Part shown: positions 37,918-50,565 of the stretch, one piece after another
Layout of the letters: each line of letters starts with the position of its first letter
How positions within the stretch are numbered: the stretch's first letter is position 1
Source: Eriocheir sinensis
Lineage: Eukaryota; Arthropoda; Malacostraca; Decapoda; Varunidae
DNA length: 64,000 nt
Assembly (NCBI RefSeq): GCF_024679095.1
Contig: NC_066512.1
Coordinates: forward strand, 10,214,540-10,278,539
Reading direction: 5' to 3'
Position numbers and translations under genes: made by a program
Notes under the pieces: model-generated
Database searches by the model: none
What the model was told of the DNA's origin: nothing
What the model saw: the letters and a program-made list of their open reading frames with translations, nothing else

Positions 37918-38321
37918 CCCCCCCCCCCTCCCATGCTACTTTGCATATCTTGACCACCCATTTAACAACTTCATCTCCTCCACACTTTAACATTTCTGCT
38001 GTTAACAATTCCTGCTGCCTTTCCATTTTTTAATCTTTTTATTGCTTGATTTACTTCTTCATATGCTATATTGCTTTCTTCATATACTCCTCCTCTACCT
38101 CCACTCAAAACTGCTGCTGTTACAGCTGCTGGACGTCCATCCTCATAATTCATTAAGTTTTTGAAATATTCTTTCCATCTCTCTTTCACAGCTTCCCCGT
38201 CTTTCAACATCTTTCCATTCTCATTCATAACTTAATTTATTTTACTTGGGGAGATAATGTCTGCATTTCTTTCGTTTTTTACTTCTTTCCAATATGATTT
38301 CCTGTTACCTTTATATTTTTC

Positions 38322-38324
<3 letters not shown>

Positions 38325-38358
<34 letters not shown>

Positions 38359-38705
38359 GCTGTGGCCTATTGCGCTGGTAGGCTTCTTCCCGGTGGATCC
38401 TGATGGTAGGTCCAAGGCTTCTTCCCGGTGGGTCCTGATGGTCGGCCCAGCCTGTTCTGGCACAGGCGAGTGTTTATAGTGGCACCATCTTGCATTGGCT
38501 CATGCTGCCCTCCCGGAGCTCATCTTTAATCCAAGAATCTACAGTCCGGGTTGATAGGTGGTCTTCTGGACAGCATGTGAGTAGTTTTAAGCCACTTGGC
38601 GGCGGCTGAAAAATCCCAGCTTGGTGGCACCGGTCGGGGATTGAACTAGTGTCCTCCTGAACGCGGGGCCGTCTTTCTATCCATTCAGCCACCGCCTACC
38701 CAACT
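38325..38705 (-). mobile_element. SINE1 inserted in LINE-B
   Basis: Reversed poly(A) at 38325-38356, then the SINE1 body with a short duplication of the ttcttcccggtgg(g/a)tcctgatgg unit. The tRNA-like head (minus) at 38705-38630 has a B-box remnant, seen on plus as ggggattgaactagt. Confidence 0.85.
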
Positions 38706-38789
38706 CAACATCAACTCTCTTCTTACTTTCTTTTACTGCTTGTTTTAATTTCATTTTGCATTCTCTATATTTCTTTTTCCTTTCTCTTT

Positions 38790-39674
38790 TTACTTATTCA
38801 GCCACATTTCTTTCTTGAGTTTTCTTAAAAGCTCCCTTTTCTCTTTTACTATCCTCCTTATCTCTTCTGTCCACCATGAATTTCCTTTTCTTTTTCCATC
38901 TCTCACCACTTTCATCCCTACCACTTTTTTTGTTGTAGTTACCATTACTTCTTCAAATGTTCCAAAAACTTTTTCAATATTTGTACTATCTTTTACATTT
39001 TCCCATTTTTCACTTAAGGCCTCTGCCATTTCACGTATATACTCATCTTTAATTTCTTTTTCCTGTAACTTTTCTATCTTCAGTATTTCCTTTTTTACTT
39101 CACCTTTCCTTTCAAACACCCACTTTTCTTTCAGCTTTAATTTTGCCAGCACTGCAAGATGGTCAGAGCCATCGAACATTCCTCTTACTACCTCCGCATC
39201 ACAAGTATCTTTTCTAAGTCTTCCATCTACTGTCACATAATTAATCAATCCTTTTTGCTCATAGTCTTCTCCCCTCCTCCATGTGTATCGGTGGGTATTC
39301 TTGTGCTGAAAGAAGGTGTTCGCTGGGAACATTCCCCTCTCAGAACAGACATCCACCAGGCACTCTCCATTTTCATTCTTCCCAGGTATCCCCCATTTTT
39401 CCACCACATCCATTACACATTCATCACCCACTTTAGCATTCATATCTCCCATCATAATAAGTTTCCTTTCTTTCTCAAAGCTCTTCAGACTTGTATTCAC
39501 TTCCTCCCAAAAAGCTTCCCTTTCTCTCAGTCCTTTTTTACTTTTCACATTTACTGGTGCATATATACACACCCAAACATACTTTACTAAACCTACTTTT
39601 CCTTTCACCCACACAATTCTTGATCCCTTCCAACCATAGTCAGTCACACCATTCCACACTCTTTCAGACATCAC
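38790..39674 (-). pseudogene. LINE-B endonuclease (EEP family) ORF
   Basis: A 294-codon open frame. It includes IVWVKGKVGLVKYVWVCIYA and APVN, then KLIMMGDMNAKVGDE (the GD.NA metal and phosphate-binding box), NTFFQHKNTHRYTWRRGE with downstream VTVDGRL, and GSDHLAVLAKLKL (the catalytic SDH box). These are the hallmark motifs of the exonuclease-endonuclease-phosphatase domain that nicks target DNA for target-primed reverse transcription. The lysine-rich C-terminal part leads toward the RT. The N-terminal part of the EEP fold (start, first Asn/Glu) lies upstream at 39.7-39.95 kb and is degraded. This is the longest uninterrupted protein frame in the window. Confidence 0.85.
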
Positions 39675-40039
39675 AATCCTTCCTTACTCCTGCCTCTATA
39701 CTTCTCATCCATCCCCGTCCATACAAGCCCCCAGGCACACCCTCCCACGTACCCTCTCTACCATCACTCACACCAGTTCCTCGAATATGTGTTTCACTTA
39801 CTCCCAACACATCCACTCTACCATTCACAAAATTTTAAATCATCACTCTTCTCTTTTCCTCACCACCTACCCCATTCATATTAATAGACACCAGTCTCAA
39901 GCATTCCCTACTCTCCTGCCGCCCCCTGGCCATTGCTCCTGCCTCTAAAACTCGATAAAAGTATTAGAGGCCACCAATGGGTGGCCACTCCAATGTAGTA
40001 TTATGGAGACTTGCTCCTTGTCCAGGCTAAAAGGATTAA

Positions 40040-40271
40040 AAAAACGCTGACGTCCGGCGGCGTCACCGTATGGAAAGGGATTTAGTCCTCTTCTAAACCT
40101 CTTAATCCTCTTCCATTTCCTCTTAATCCTCTTCTAAACCTTTTTAGAGGAAATGGAAGATTAAGAGGAATTTAGAGGATTGAGAGGTTTAGAAGAGGAT
40201 TAATCCTCTTCCATTTCCTCTTGACCCTTACCATACTGTGACGCCGACGTCTGCGTCACGGATGGAAAGGG
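40040..40271. mobile_element. Hairpin piggyBac-like MITE
   Basis: TTAA on both sides (40036-40039, 40272-40275). It is almost wholly palindromic: gacgtccggcggcgtcacc with gtatggaaaggg at the left, and gtgacgccgacgtctgcgtc with ggatggaaaggg at the right, plus inner aagaggatta/taatcctctt repeats. The left CCC terminus is altered, so the family call is tentative. Confidence 0.55.
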
Positions 40272-40275
40272 TTAA

Positions 40276-41690
40276 GGCGGTGTCGCACTGACCGATTTCC
40301 TTTAACCATTGGGGCTACGGGCAACTTTGGTTGCCCGTACGCCCAACTGGGAGCGAGTTGTCGGTTGTCCGTAAGCTGGTGTCACACTGGGCCTTTTTCT
40401 TCCAACCGGGCTGGCGGTAGGGGCAACCGGCAACTCCAACTTTTACGGTGTGCGTCAAATACGGCCAAGGTCGGTTGGGCATAAACAAAGCAGTTGCCCT
40501 GTATCCACATGGCGTCGTTTGCTAAAGTATGGGCTGTCGCGGCTTGTGCTGCCATTACCCAAGTTATGGACTTGTTGCTGCAGCTAAATGGAAGGAAGAA
40601 GTGTAGTGCAGCGACTATGCCTGATGAACGAGCCTCCCATAACCCACTCAGCCAGTGGGGTACCTCTTTGACCAACTTGGTATAAGGAGTGGCTCTCCCA
40701 TCATGCTGGTCGCGGGTTCAATCCCAGGCAGCCGGGGATACCCTCTCCTCATTGTGATTAATTTCTCGTGTGTTTCAATACTCGCAGAGGACGTGTGGGA
40801 CCGAGAAAGTAATAGAAAAAGAGAATAGAAAATCTCTTCATTAAACTGGTGGCATATGATGGGCATCCTCTCCTACGATTCTGTTGAGTTTCCCTGAAGG
40901 GGTATAACAGGTAGAGTAATGGCCCATGCTCTCCGAGGTTGATAGAAAATGGGAAGTGTTGGAGGTATGTCTCTACGGGGACACTGTGAAATAGTGCACC
41001 AATATGAGTCACTGTCTAAAGGTCTCAACACAGAAATTAATCTGCATAGGGGGGGAAGCCGTGTAGTGCGGCGACTATGCCTGATGAACGAGCCTCCCAT
41101 AACCCACTTAGCCAGTGGGGTACCTCTTTGGCCGACTCGGTATAAGGAGTGGCTCTCCCGTCACGCTGGTCATGGGTTTAATCCCAAGCAGCCGGGGATA
41201 CCCTCTCCTTGTTGTGATTAATTTCTCGTGTGTTTCGATACTCGCAGAGGACGTGTGGGACCGAGAGAGTAATAGAAAAAGAGAATAGAAAATCTCTTCA
41301 TTAAAGAAGCAGTTGTAGGCACGATTATGGCTTCAAAGGCAGGAGGATAGGAATGTTTACCCAAACCTTATCAGAGAACTGGAAAATTTCCAGAACGTCA
41401 CCCGTGGGACACTGTTGGACGAACCTATTTTTTCTGGTAGTTTTTGGTGTTATGAAATAATCTGCTAACTGTTTCTGTCGCAAATCATTAAATCACTAAT
41501 ATAATGATTGAATTTACAATGCCTGTTGTACATGCACTCACCACCGCAGCCGCAAAATAGCTTGCAGACAGGTTCAACTTGCTTACTGTTTCCATATTTC
41601 ACTCACCGCTCACAAAGATCACAAGTGGACAAACTAGAACAAAACCAGGCAAATTAATGTTTTCCTGTTGTGTATTCCCCCAGCACGCAA
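40276..41690 (+). mobile_element. Harbinger-like fragment with SINE3 insertion
   Basis: Starts GGCGGTGTCGCACTGACCG after TTAA. The coding-like part at 40509-40600 reads MASFAKVWAVAACAAITQ and VMDLLLQLNGRKK and continues after the SINE3 (gaagcagttgtaggcacg). The copy at 59330-59420 shows the same text uninterrupted. The terminus, 3-bp target and coding start suggest PIF/Harbinger. The right end has been lost at a Jockey fragment. Confidence 0.62.
40605..41307 (+). mobile_element. SINE3 composite (two tRNA-like heads)
   Basis: Two SINE units (about 40605-40840 and 41060-41307) share tagtgcggcgactatgcctg, the ctcggtataaggagtggctc A-box region and a gggttcaatccca B box, and both end in agaaaatctcttcattaaa. 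They are joined by a 200-bp spacer with gagtttccctgaaggggtat. The same composite in reverse orientation is at 47493-48140, so it moves as one unit. Confidence 0.78.
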
Positions 41691-42215
41691 CTTGACACAA
41701 TCTTCCAAACACCTATTCCATATTCTTCGACAACACCCGGCTGTCACCTTCTTCAACACTAAATATCCTCGGTCTATCCTTTACTCAAAATCTTAATTGG
41801 AAACTTCATATCTCCTCTCTCACTAAAATAGCTTCCTCGAGGTTGAGCGTTCTGCCATTTCTTCTCCCCCACACAATTGCTATCCATATACAGGGACCTT
41901 GTCTGCCCTTGTATGGAGTATACATCTCACGTGGGGGGGGGTTCCACTCACACAGCTCTATTGGACAGAGTGGAGTCTAAGGCTCTTCGTCTCATCAGCT
42001 CTCCTCATCTTACTGATAGTCTTCTACCTCTTAAATTTCGTCGCGATGTTGCCTCTCTTTCTATCTTCTATCGATATTTTCACGCTAACTGCTCTTCTGA
42101 ACTTGCTAACTGCATGCCTCCCCCCCTTCCGCGGCCTCGCCTCACACGACTTTCTAATCAAGCTCATCCCTATACTACTGTCCGTGACAGAAACTTTTTT
42201 TTTTTTTTTTTTTTG
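41690..42215 (+). mobile_element. Jockey-like LINE 3' fragment, copy 3
   Basis: Plus strand: LNILGLSFTQNLNWKLHISS, RLSVLPFLL, ALVWSIHLTWGG-type text, DRVESKALRLISSPHLTDSL and FYRYFHANCSSELANCMPPP, the RT C-terminal region of the family seen at 9260 and 30105. It is cut in the terminal domain and followed by a T run (42194-42214). Confidence 0.75.
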
Positions 42216-43746
42216 GTCTAGCAGATTACTGCACCATATTGGTATTGAAAGCAAGCATGCTAATATTACTGTATCCATACAATATTATATGTGATGAATA
42301 GAGTAAAATTCAGTCACTGAAATTATTTTGACAGAAATAAACAGATACAAAATACAATTTATAGTAGTAGTTGGTTGTTGTGGCCAGGCATTTATGCAGC
42401 ATCATGGGATTGAAAGTTTAAATGCCTTGGTATGGTGAATGTCAATGTCACATATTACATCAATACAGGTGTTGAGTCATTAAAATTGTCTGGGATGGAA
42501 TGATAAAAAAAGTGATAAATAATTTATATTCATGTTTGTTTTTCAGGCAGGGAAATATACACCCTCTTAGGTTTGTGACTGTGAATTCCAGTATCACTCA
42601 TTCTATTTATACAGGCATCACAGCAATAATTAATGTGTTAGATAATGTAAAATTCAATATTATATCAAGTGCAAAAAATAATGCAAAATTCAGTCATTAA
42701 TAAATACTAAGTGAATGAGATTCCCACTAAAGCTGACAGCTCAGTTGGTACTCTACACAGGTCAGTGAATATTTGTTTTCATTGGTGCTGTTCCTGTGCA
42801 TTTCTTATCAAAACACAAGTTCGTCACTGAAGGGCAAGGGTAGGGTTTCTGTTTCTGTAGTGACTCCTGCTCTGCCTTTTACTGTTATCCAATGGTTTCA
42901 AACAGCATCCAAACATCCAGAGCACCTACCAGCCTCTGCCTTGTGATAATAATCACCTTTAAGAGTAGAGAATGCTAACCTCATTGTATACAAACATATA
43001 TGTATGTAATGTTGTTTTCTTTGTATACATTTCTAGGTTTCATGCTTTTGATTACTAGTTATTCCATTATCCAGAATCATCTATAATTTGGCACCCCCAA
43101 ATCATAACCTCCCCAGATTTTGGAAGCTTAACCTGTACCAATTCTGAAATTGTTTCTTAAAATTCTTCATTATAATTCCATACAATTATCTCATTCTAAG
43201 TTTCTTTCCACAGATAATTATTACAATCACTATACGTAATCATAATCTGACTTCAGTTTTTCTTTGTTACACTCAAAACTAGCATATTTCTATAAACAAC
43301 TAAAAATCTCCCAGAAGCAAATAATCTTGTAATCTTATTCCTATTATACAGTCTCTCCCAACAACTGCAATATCTGCATTTATGCGGTCAAAATTCATAG
43401 GCATCAGTAAATAAATTACAGTAATTATCATAATTGTTTTTATGCCTTACAATATGAGGCTAAAAGTCTGTGGAGCATGTAATTTTTCTGTCACGAAATG
43501 CAAGTAGTACAAAGACATTAACAAAATTTAGTCAGTTATTGGTTATCTACAATTGTTGTGTTTGTTATTGTCACGCAGGGCCATCAGTGATTTAATGCAT
43601 AATTATAAGTTGATGTAATTTTGTGATACTATTTAATTTTAGCATATCCACTTGATAAATGGTGTCTCATGTGGTTTAGGGAAAAGACAAATTTAACAAA
43701 ACAATAACTGCATGTCTAAGTAATTATTGACTTGCCTGACAATTAA

Positions 43747-44225
43747 CCCATGGGCTTCGGCTATGGGAAAGCCGAGAAGTGGCCACTGCATTTTGAGACT
43801 AAGAAAAGAGCATGGAATGTATATCAGAGTACTCCTCGTATAACCATAAAGCCATTGAAAATATTTACTTTTACTCAAACTCCATTCTTTTTGGGTGGTG
43901 TTTGTTACAAAATAAACAGTCTCATGACGCGTGGCATCTAGCCGAAAATCACTTGTTGTCTACTTTAGAGAGTTGGACAAGTGATTACTGTATGGATAGC
44001 TAATTCAGTCTGCCATGACCGTACAGCATCACCTATGACAAATAAGCCCACCTCAAGATCACTCACCCACCACAATGACCCAGGGCATGCATGGTGGGTT
44101 GCTCTATGCTGCCACCGCCTACAATTAGCTCGAATTAGGGGTTTTGAGCCGAGCCCCAAACGGGGTCCGCCGTTTCAACGGACCGACTCGCGGGAGCCCC
44201 AAACGGGGTAGCCGAAGCTCCCGGG
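43747..44225. mobile_element. piggyBac-type MITE
   Basis: TTAA at 43743-43746 and 44226-44229. Ends CCCATGGGCTTCGGCT and, from the right, CCCGGGAGCTTCGGCT (13 of 16). Subterminal direct repeats of gagccccaaacggggt near the right end could be transposase-binding sites. 479 bp, no transposase. Confidence 0.88.
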
Positions 44226-44613
44226 TTAAACAACTACACTATATATCATACAAGTGTTTTGTGTTACCCCTATAATATTTAAATTCTCAATTGGCTACAG
44301 ATCAATATCTGTATTTGAAAAAAAGTGTGTTGGGAGCCTTCTACAATCTATTTTGGTGCCACCCTCCAACAAATTTTGAATGCTTACTACTTATTCACCC
44401 ATTTCCACTGTAAAATAAGGCATCTATACATTCATTAACTATTTCCTTTTCACAAATATGTAAAGCTACCTAGCTATAGATAAACCTGACATGAACCCTG
44501 GAAACAGAACAAAGATTGGTGTTGCATTATTGTACTGACAGATTGAATTGCATTTCCACCAATGAGGCCCCAACAATTCTTTCTGACTAGTATGTGAGGG
44601 TAAATGATTGTAC

Positions 44614-44674
44614 CTGTCCTTTGCTCGTTCCAGCAAAGATGTATAAAAATATATTAACCAAAATTCTGACATAC
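44614..44674 (-). other. Weak candidate exon (61 nt)
   Basis: Minus strand: acceptor accttctag and donor GACAG/gtacaat. One frame reads MSEFWLIYFYTSLLERAK. The length is not a multiple of three and no homology is recognised. Its exit phase fits the weak candidate at 29896-29842, but the pair does not fit SLO2. Confidence 0.1.
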
Positions 44675-46226
44675 CTAGAAGGTAAGGGTTCAACTATTTT
44701 GTTCATATTCAGTTATAAAATTAACAAAAAATAGTTTGTCAATATAGCCATAAATCTTTGTAAAATAAAAGCTGCTTATACATGCAAGAATTAGCACCTC
44801 AACATAATATGCCAAAATTAAAATTATATACAATACCATACATAAAACCTTTCATGCAAACTGTATTGCCAGTGTATCAAAAATGTTCTAAACTCCAAAA
44901 TTGTATACTGAATAATAGAAAGCAAGCATACCTGTATTTTTTTTTTATATGATTCCTTTCAAATTGTCATTTTTTGGGGGGAAATGATTTTTTAAACAAT
45001 ATTTCTATAAATAGACGCCATAACAAGAAATTTTCAAACATGAATGCCAAGAATGATTTGAAAGAAGGATATGATAGTGTTACCAGTAATTAGATGCTTA
45101 AAAACCTAACAATATTTAAGTGAAATTTCAATTACAGTAATGGTTGCAAAGAATACAAAACTTACATATTTTATGAGTTTACCTGCTCTTGGCCTATCTC
45201 TTTGAAGTGGAAAGCTGCTGCTGGTGACTTCCTGTCTCTCACTTAACCCTCACAGTGTGCGAGCAGGAAGGATTTGTGATGATCCATAAATGAAAGGAAA
45301 ACTATGGAATGGTACCTCAAGGGACTCATGACATGAAAATAAATCTTGAATGGATGAAATAACCTGTCTTATCTTTGCTATGTTATATACCTGGAGGCTT
45401 TCTCTCTGGTTAAATTTGGAAGGGATGAGATCATGACAACTGAAGGCTATGTACGATACCTGATGTATTTCATGACCTCAAGAAAGTAGCCTTGAATAAA
45501 GGACTTCAACCTATACATTTTCAGGTGCACATTCCTCACTTCCTCTGGTCATTTGTATTATTTCACACCGTCTCCTCTCATGCTGTCTAGTTCTACTTAA
45601 TATACCACAAATGGTCGCCTAATCCCACCTACTTCTACAAACTGACTTGGTATAATTTTCAATGACCTAATCCCACAGAAAATAGTGTCCAGTTATCTTT
45701 TTTTTTACACTCTGAATCATACATGCACTCAGCATTCGGTGCATTAGTGTCATTATTTTATCTATTTACACTACTCTTTACTGTTCCATTTCAATATACA
45801 TGTTTTATAAATAATATATGTTGATGAAATTTCTAACAGAATAATCATTGAAAGTAATACTATGCAGCAGGCAGCAGACTTTGTCAAGAACAGAAGCAAG
45901 CTCCTACATCTTCAGAGTGTCACTATGAATTAATCAAAATAAGGGATCAACAATTAGTATGATGCATAAAAAAAAGGTCAAAAGGCATGCAAGAACCTTC
46001 AGAGAAAACAAGAAAATATTATGAGTCAGATAAGACATCAAGGCAAAAGATAATCATTATTTTGCTGTATATAATCAAAGGGATCCCTTAAGGATGAAAA
46101 GCTACACCAAAAAATTTGAATGAAAAAAGGCAGGATCTGGGGAGGTGTTAGGAAAGGGTGAGGCTGAGAAGCACTGGTGAAGTGAGTGGGTGTGCCTTGT
46201 TGGACTTGATATAGACTTATCCAATG

Positions 46227-46230
<4 letters not shown>

Positions 46231-46300
<70 letters not shown>
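46231..46300. repeat. (GA)n microsatellite at the LINE-D 3' end
   Basis: About 70 bp of GA, immediately beyond the minus-strand 3' end of LINE-D. Confidence 0.97.
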
Positions 46301-46303
<3 letters not shown>

Positions 46304-46415
46304 ACATAGATTTACATAGATAACCAGACCACACAGGCCCTAAGGCCCAAACCAAGTGGTCTGTCCTAAACCTAAGTGACAGTTGTTATGCGGCCACCAT
46401 GACGGTGAAACTGAC

Positions 46416-47039
46416 CTAGTGAACATTGAGTTGGAGGAGATAGCGGTCAAAATTATTCTTAAATGATGGAATCGAGTTACACTGCACCACTGATGGTGGC
46501 AATCTGTTCCAATCTCGAACGACAGCATTAGTGAAGAAGAATTTTGTGCAATCTGAATGAACTTGCCTACATTTGAGTTTAGCGCTATTATTTCTCGTTC
46601 GCGTCGAATCATCCAACACAAACAGCTTGGTCGGATCCACGTTGGTAAAACCGTTAAGTATTTTAAAGCACTCGATCAGTTTTCCTCTTAGGCGGCATTT
46701 TTCAAGAGAAAACAGGTTTAGATGTGACAGCCTTTCTTCGTAGGGTTTGTTTCGTAATGAAGGAATCATCTTGATTGCTCTACGCTGAACACCTTCTAAT
46801 TTAGCAATGTCTTTCGCATGGTGGGGAGACCAAAACTGCACGGCATACTCCAAATGAGGTCTGACGAAACTATTATACAAAGGTAGTATTACATCTTTAT
46901 TCTTGAATGAAAAATTTATCTTAATCAAAGCCATCATCCTGTTTGCTTTTTTAACTGACTCGTTGCACTGCTGGGAAAACTTGAGGTTAGATGCGACTGT
47001 GACGCCAAGACCAATGCTTTTAATTTTAACGGCGCACAT
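46416..47039 (-). pseudogene. LINE-D RT C-terminal fragment
   Basis: A 207-codon open segment: SIGLGVTVASNLKFSQQCN, LPLYNSFVRPHLEYAVQFWS, HHAKDIAKLEGVQRRAIKM, LFSLEKCRLRGKLIECFKIL and the terminal VVRDWNRLPPSVVQCNSI with FKNNFDRYL. This is the palm end, thumb and C-terminal domain of a CR1-clade RT. The preceding catalytic YADD segment at about 47117-47040 is damaged. Confidence 0.87.
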
Positions 47040-47492
47040 TTCATAGTCCTTCTTTATATTTCTAGATCCAATCTGCAGAGTCTAGCACTTGTTTATATTA
47101 AAAGGCATTTCCCATTTTACTGACCAATCTGATATTTTATGCAAATTTTCTTGTAGGTTCTGCCTGTCACATTCTGTAAGTACCGCACTGCCGATTTTCG
47201 TGTCCACAAATTTACGAGACCAATGTCAATGTCGTTGATGTAAATGACGAAGAGAACGGGTCCCAGGAAAGAGCCTTGGGGGACACCACTAGTGACTGGC
47301 ATCCACTCAGAGGTCACTACTTTTATTACAACTCTTTGCTTTCTATTGCTTAGCCAGTGCTTGATCCATTCGTGAAGCTTACCCCCGATACCTATTTCCT
47401 TGATCTTATGAAGCAACTTGTAGTGTGGAACTTTATTCTACTTTATCAAACGCCTTCTGGAAGTCCAAATAAATAATATCAAGTGATTTAGA

Positions 47493-48140
47493 AATGTCAT
47501 GCCCTGGGAGTTTTATTTTCTATTTCCTCTATTTTCCTACACGTCCTCTGCGTGTATCGAAACACAAGAAAAATTAATCAAGACAAGGTGAGGGTATTCG
47601 CCGGCTGCCTGGGATTGAACCCGCGACCAGCGTGACGGAAGAGCCACTCCTTACCGAGTCGGCCAAAGAGGTACCCCACTGGCTAAGTGGGTTATGGGAG
47701 GCTCGTTCATCAGGCATAGTCGCCGCACTACACGACTTTCCCCTCTATGTAGATCAATTTCTGTGTGTTGACAATGTCCCTCTGAGACATACCTCCAACT
47801 CTCCCATTTTCTATTACCCTCGGAGCATGGGCCATCCTACCTGATACCCCTTCGGGGAAACTCAACTGAACTGCAGGAGAGGATCCCACCGCTGCTACCA
47901 CTGTCATGCCCCGGGAGGTTTATTTTTCTATTTCCTCTATTTTCCTACACGTCCTCTGCGTGTATTGAAACACACGAGAAATTAATCAAGACAAGGTGAG
48001 GGTATTCGCCGGCTGCCTGGGATTGAACCCGCGACCAACATGACGGGAGAGCCACTCCTTACAGAGTCGGCCAAAGAGGTACCCCACTGGCTAAGTGGGT
48101 TATGGGAGGCTCGTTCATCAGGCATAGTCACCGCACTACA
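47493..48140 (-). mobile_element. SINE3 composite, inserted in LINE-D
   Basis: Reverse copy of the 40605-41307 composite: two units with gggattgaacccgcgacca (B box on minus) separated by the same spacer. Flanked by a likely target duplication, agaaatgtcat at the left and agaaacatcat at the right, with two transitions. LINE-D resumes immediately. Confidence 0.82.
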
Positions 48141-49021
48141 GAAACATCATAGACTGCAAAAAATTCATTATAGAACGTTATTAGATTCGACAAACAAGAT
48201 CTGTTGTTACGGAAACCATGTTGTGAGTCCAGGATTAGCGAATTACACTATAGGTAGTTAACTACTTTATCGCAAATAATTGTTTCAAATAATTTACCAA
48301 TAATTGAGGTTTAGCTGATTGGCCTGTAATTATCCGGTAATTTTCGGTCGCCTTTTTTTAAAATGGGTGTTACATTAGCCATTTTCCAATCACTAGGAAC
48401 GATACCATGGTGCAAAGACATATTAAACAGCATTGTTAAAGGTCTGAGTATCTCTGTTGATATTTCTTTAAGTAATTTTGGATACATTTTATCGGGTCCT
48501 GGACTTTTGTTAGTTTTAAGTGACTGCAGTGCTTTGAGAACCTCACCTGTACTGATTTCAAAGTCAGGGAGGGAATGACTGGGATTTTCAATAGTGTTAG
48601 GAACAGCAGCAGTATCTGTAGAATTACTATTAAAAATGAGGCAAAATAAGAATTGAACGTGTTCGCTATGCGTTGGCTGTCTGTCACGATACTGCCCGAA
48701 TTATCAGTTAATGGGCCAATCCCACTTCGAATCTCTTTTTGGTTCTTTACATATCTATAAAAAACTTTTAGGATCTGACTTGCAATTTACTGCAATATTT
48801 ACTTCATACCTCCGTTTTGCCTGTTTAATTAAACTTTTGACTTGTCATCTTGCTTTGTAGTACCATGTACTATTTTTGGTAGAGTTATCGCTTTTCTTTT
48901 GCCTATATAACAAGTTCCTCTTTTGGAGAGCAAGTTTGATTTCATTATTAAACCACGGAGGATTTTTAACTTTTTGGTGCTTTTCACAAGATTGCACGGA
49001 TTTACTTTGTTCAGTTAGTAA

Positions 49022-49597
49022 TCAAGCTTTAAAGTCTTGCCAAGATTCTTCAACGTCGATGTTGGATACTAATTGAAAGTTCGTTAATGACTGTCTTATT
49101 CTTTCAAAATCCGGTGCGTTAAAATTGAGAACCAATATCTTTCTCTCTGCAATCCCTGTTTGAGCTCTTATGTCGAGATACACCAGTCTATGATCGCATG
49201 ATCCGAGGTGTTCGCCAACGCTAACATTGTCAACTAAGTTCTCTTGGGTTACTAATACAAGATCAAGAATATTACTATCGCGCGTTGGTTCACTAACCAT
49301 TTGGCTAAGGCAGTTATTTTCAATGAAGTCTAGCATCCTGTGCGATTCCCCCTCAGATCCCGTGAGTGTCTGCCAGTCTATATGCGGTAGAATCAATGCA
49401 TCACTGTTTCGGAGTGTTCTTTGCAAAACGCTATACATTATTTCATCATCCTCATGTGATTGGCCTGGAGGCCTATAAGTGACGGATATGTTGATTTTAA
49501 ATTGGTCGGTTTTTGTACTCACGCTCACGTGTTCTACATTACTGTCCTTTGGTGTTTTATCAATGCGCTGTAAGCTACTTTTGACGTAAGGAGCCAC
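49022..49597 (-). pseudogene. LINE-D endonuclease fragment
   Basis: A 191-codon open frame from a CR1-type EEP endonuclease: FKINISVTYRPPGQSHEDD (YRPP box), ALILPHIDWQTLTG (degraded form of the usual GDFN..DW box), NILDLVLVTQENLVDNVSV (LDLV box) and GSCDHRLVYLDIRAQ (catalytic S.DH box). The N-terminal part lies upstream in another frame. Confidence 0.85.
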
Positions 49598-49968
49598 TCC
49601 TCCACCTCTACGATTAACTCGGTCTTTATTGAAAGAATATAGTTATCTATATTATATTCAGAAATTGTCAATATTAGCGGTGTCAATAAATGTATCAGTT
49701 ATGGCAATTACATCAAAGTCCTATGTTTTAGTTAGGCACTGCAATTCATTGATCTTATTTCTTAAGCTTCGAGCGTTAAAGCTAAGAACCCTTACATTGT
49801 CTTTTGTTATAACTCGAGAAACGGAGGAGTTGTTAGTTGTTTTATGATTTACTGAAGTGGCGGCCGCATGACAACTATTTGTATTTAAGTGGACGGGGTG
49901 TGAACGCGCGACTTGTTTTTTGCTCTAAAGTCTCGAACAGCGCCATGAAGCAGCCTCCCAAAGAGGAG

Positions 49969-49984
49969 AGGAGAGGAGAGGAGA

Positions 49985-50038
<54 letters not shown>
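49969..50038. repeat. (GA)n microsatellite
   Basis: GAGAG units followed by about 50 bp of pure GA. Confidence 0.97.
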
Positions 50039-50040
<2 letters not shown>

Positions 50041-50154
50041 GTGTTTATATGTTAAGAATTATTTTTCCATTTACCATTCAAAATGTAGTCATTCCTCTAT
50101 CAATATGTAGCTGAACATACATAATTAATTTTGATACGGAGCTTATAGACAATG

Positions 50155-50565
<411 letters not shown>

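Larger units (their letters stand above)
35865..39990 (-). mobile_element. LINE-B, near full-length non-LTR retrotransposon
   Basis: Transcribed right to left: an apurinic-type endonuclease ORF (39674-38790), RT (38228-36867) and an RT C-terminal region (36413-36174, TYASETWAWNESQRSRVQ). Three younger insertions split it: SINE1 (38325-38705), a pogo-like element (36353-36917, exactly at TA) and simple repeats. Truncated relatives lie at 7313-9010 and 60975-62049. Scattered stops in RT make this copy inactive. Confidence 0.85.
46301..49880 (-). mobile_element. LINE-D (CR1-like), nearly full length
   Basis: Minus strand from about 49815: VLSFNARSLRNKINELQCL (EN start), EN (49597-49022), RT pieces at 48687-48300 and 47416-47117 ([20 protein letters not shown] and [12 protein letters not shown]), and the RT C-terminus (47039-46416). 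The 3' end has tandem TCTATGTAA units, as CR1 elements often do, then (CT)n. A composite SINE3 (47493-48140) interrupts the FDKV region. Stops and gaps are present. Confidence 0.87.

Noticed and set aside
38815..39838. Plus-strand frames of 107-143 codons
   Set aside because: Antisense shadows of the LINE-B endonuclease ORF.
44614..44674. SLO2 exon reading MSEFWLIYFYTSLL
   Set aside because: Phase does not follow from the 54809 donor and no KCNT similarity is seen; splice-like motifs are expected by chance in 54 kb.
45244..45275. Another piggyBac left end (ttaaccctcacagtgtgcg)
   Set aside because: No matching GGGTTAA end or inverted repeat was found within reach.
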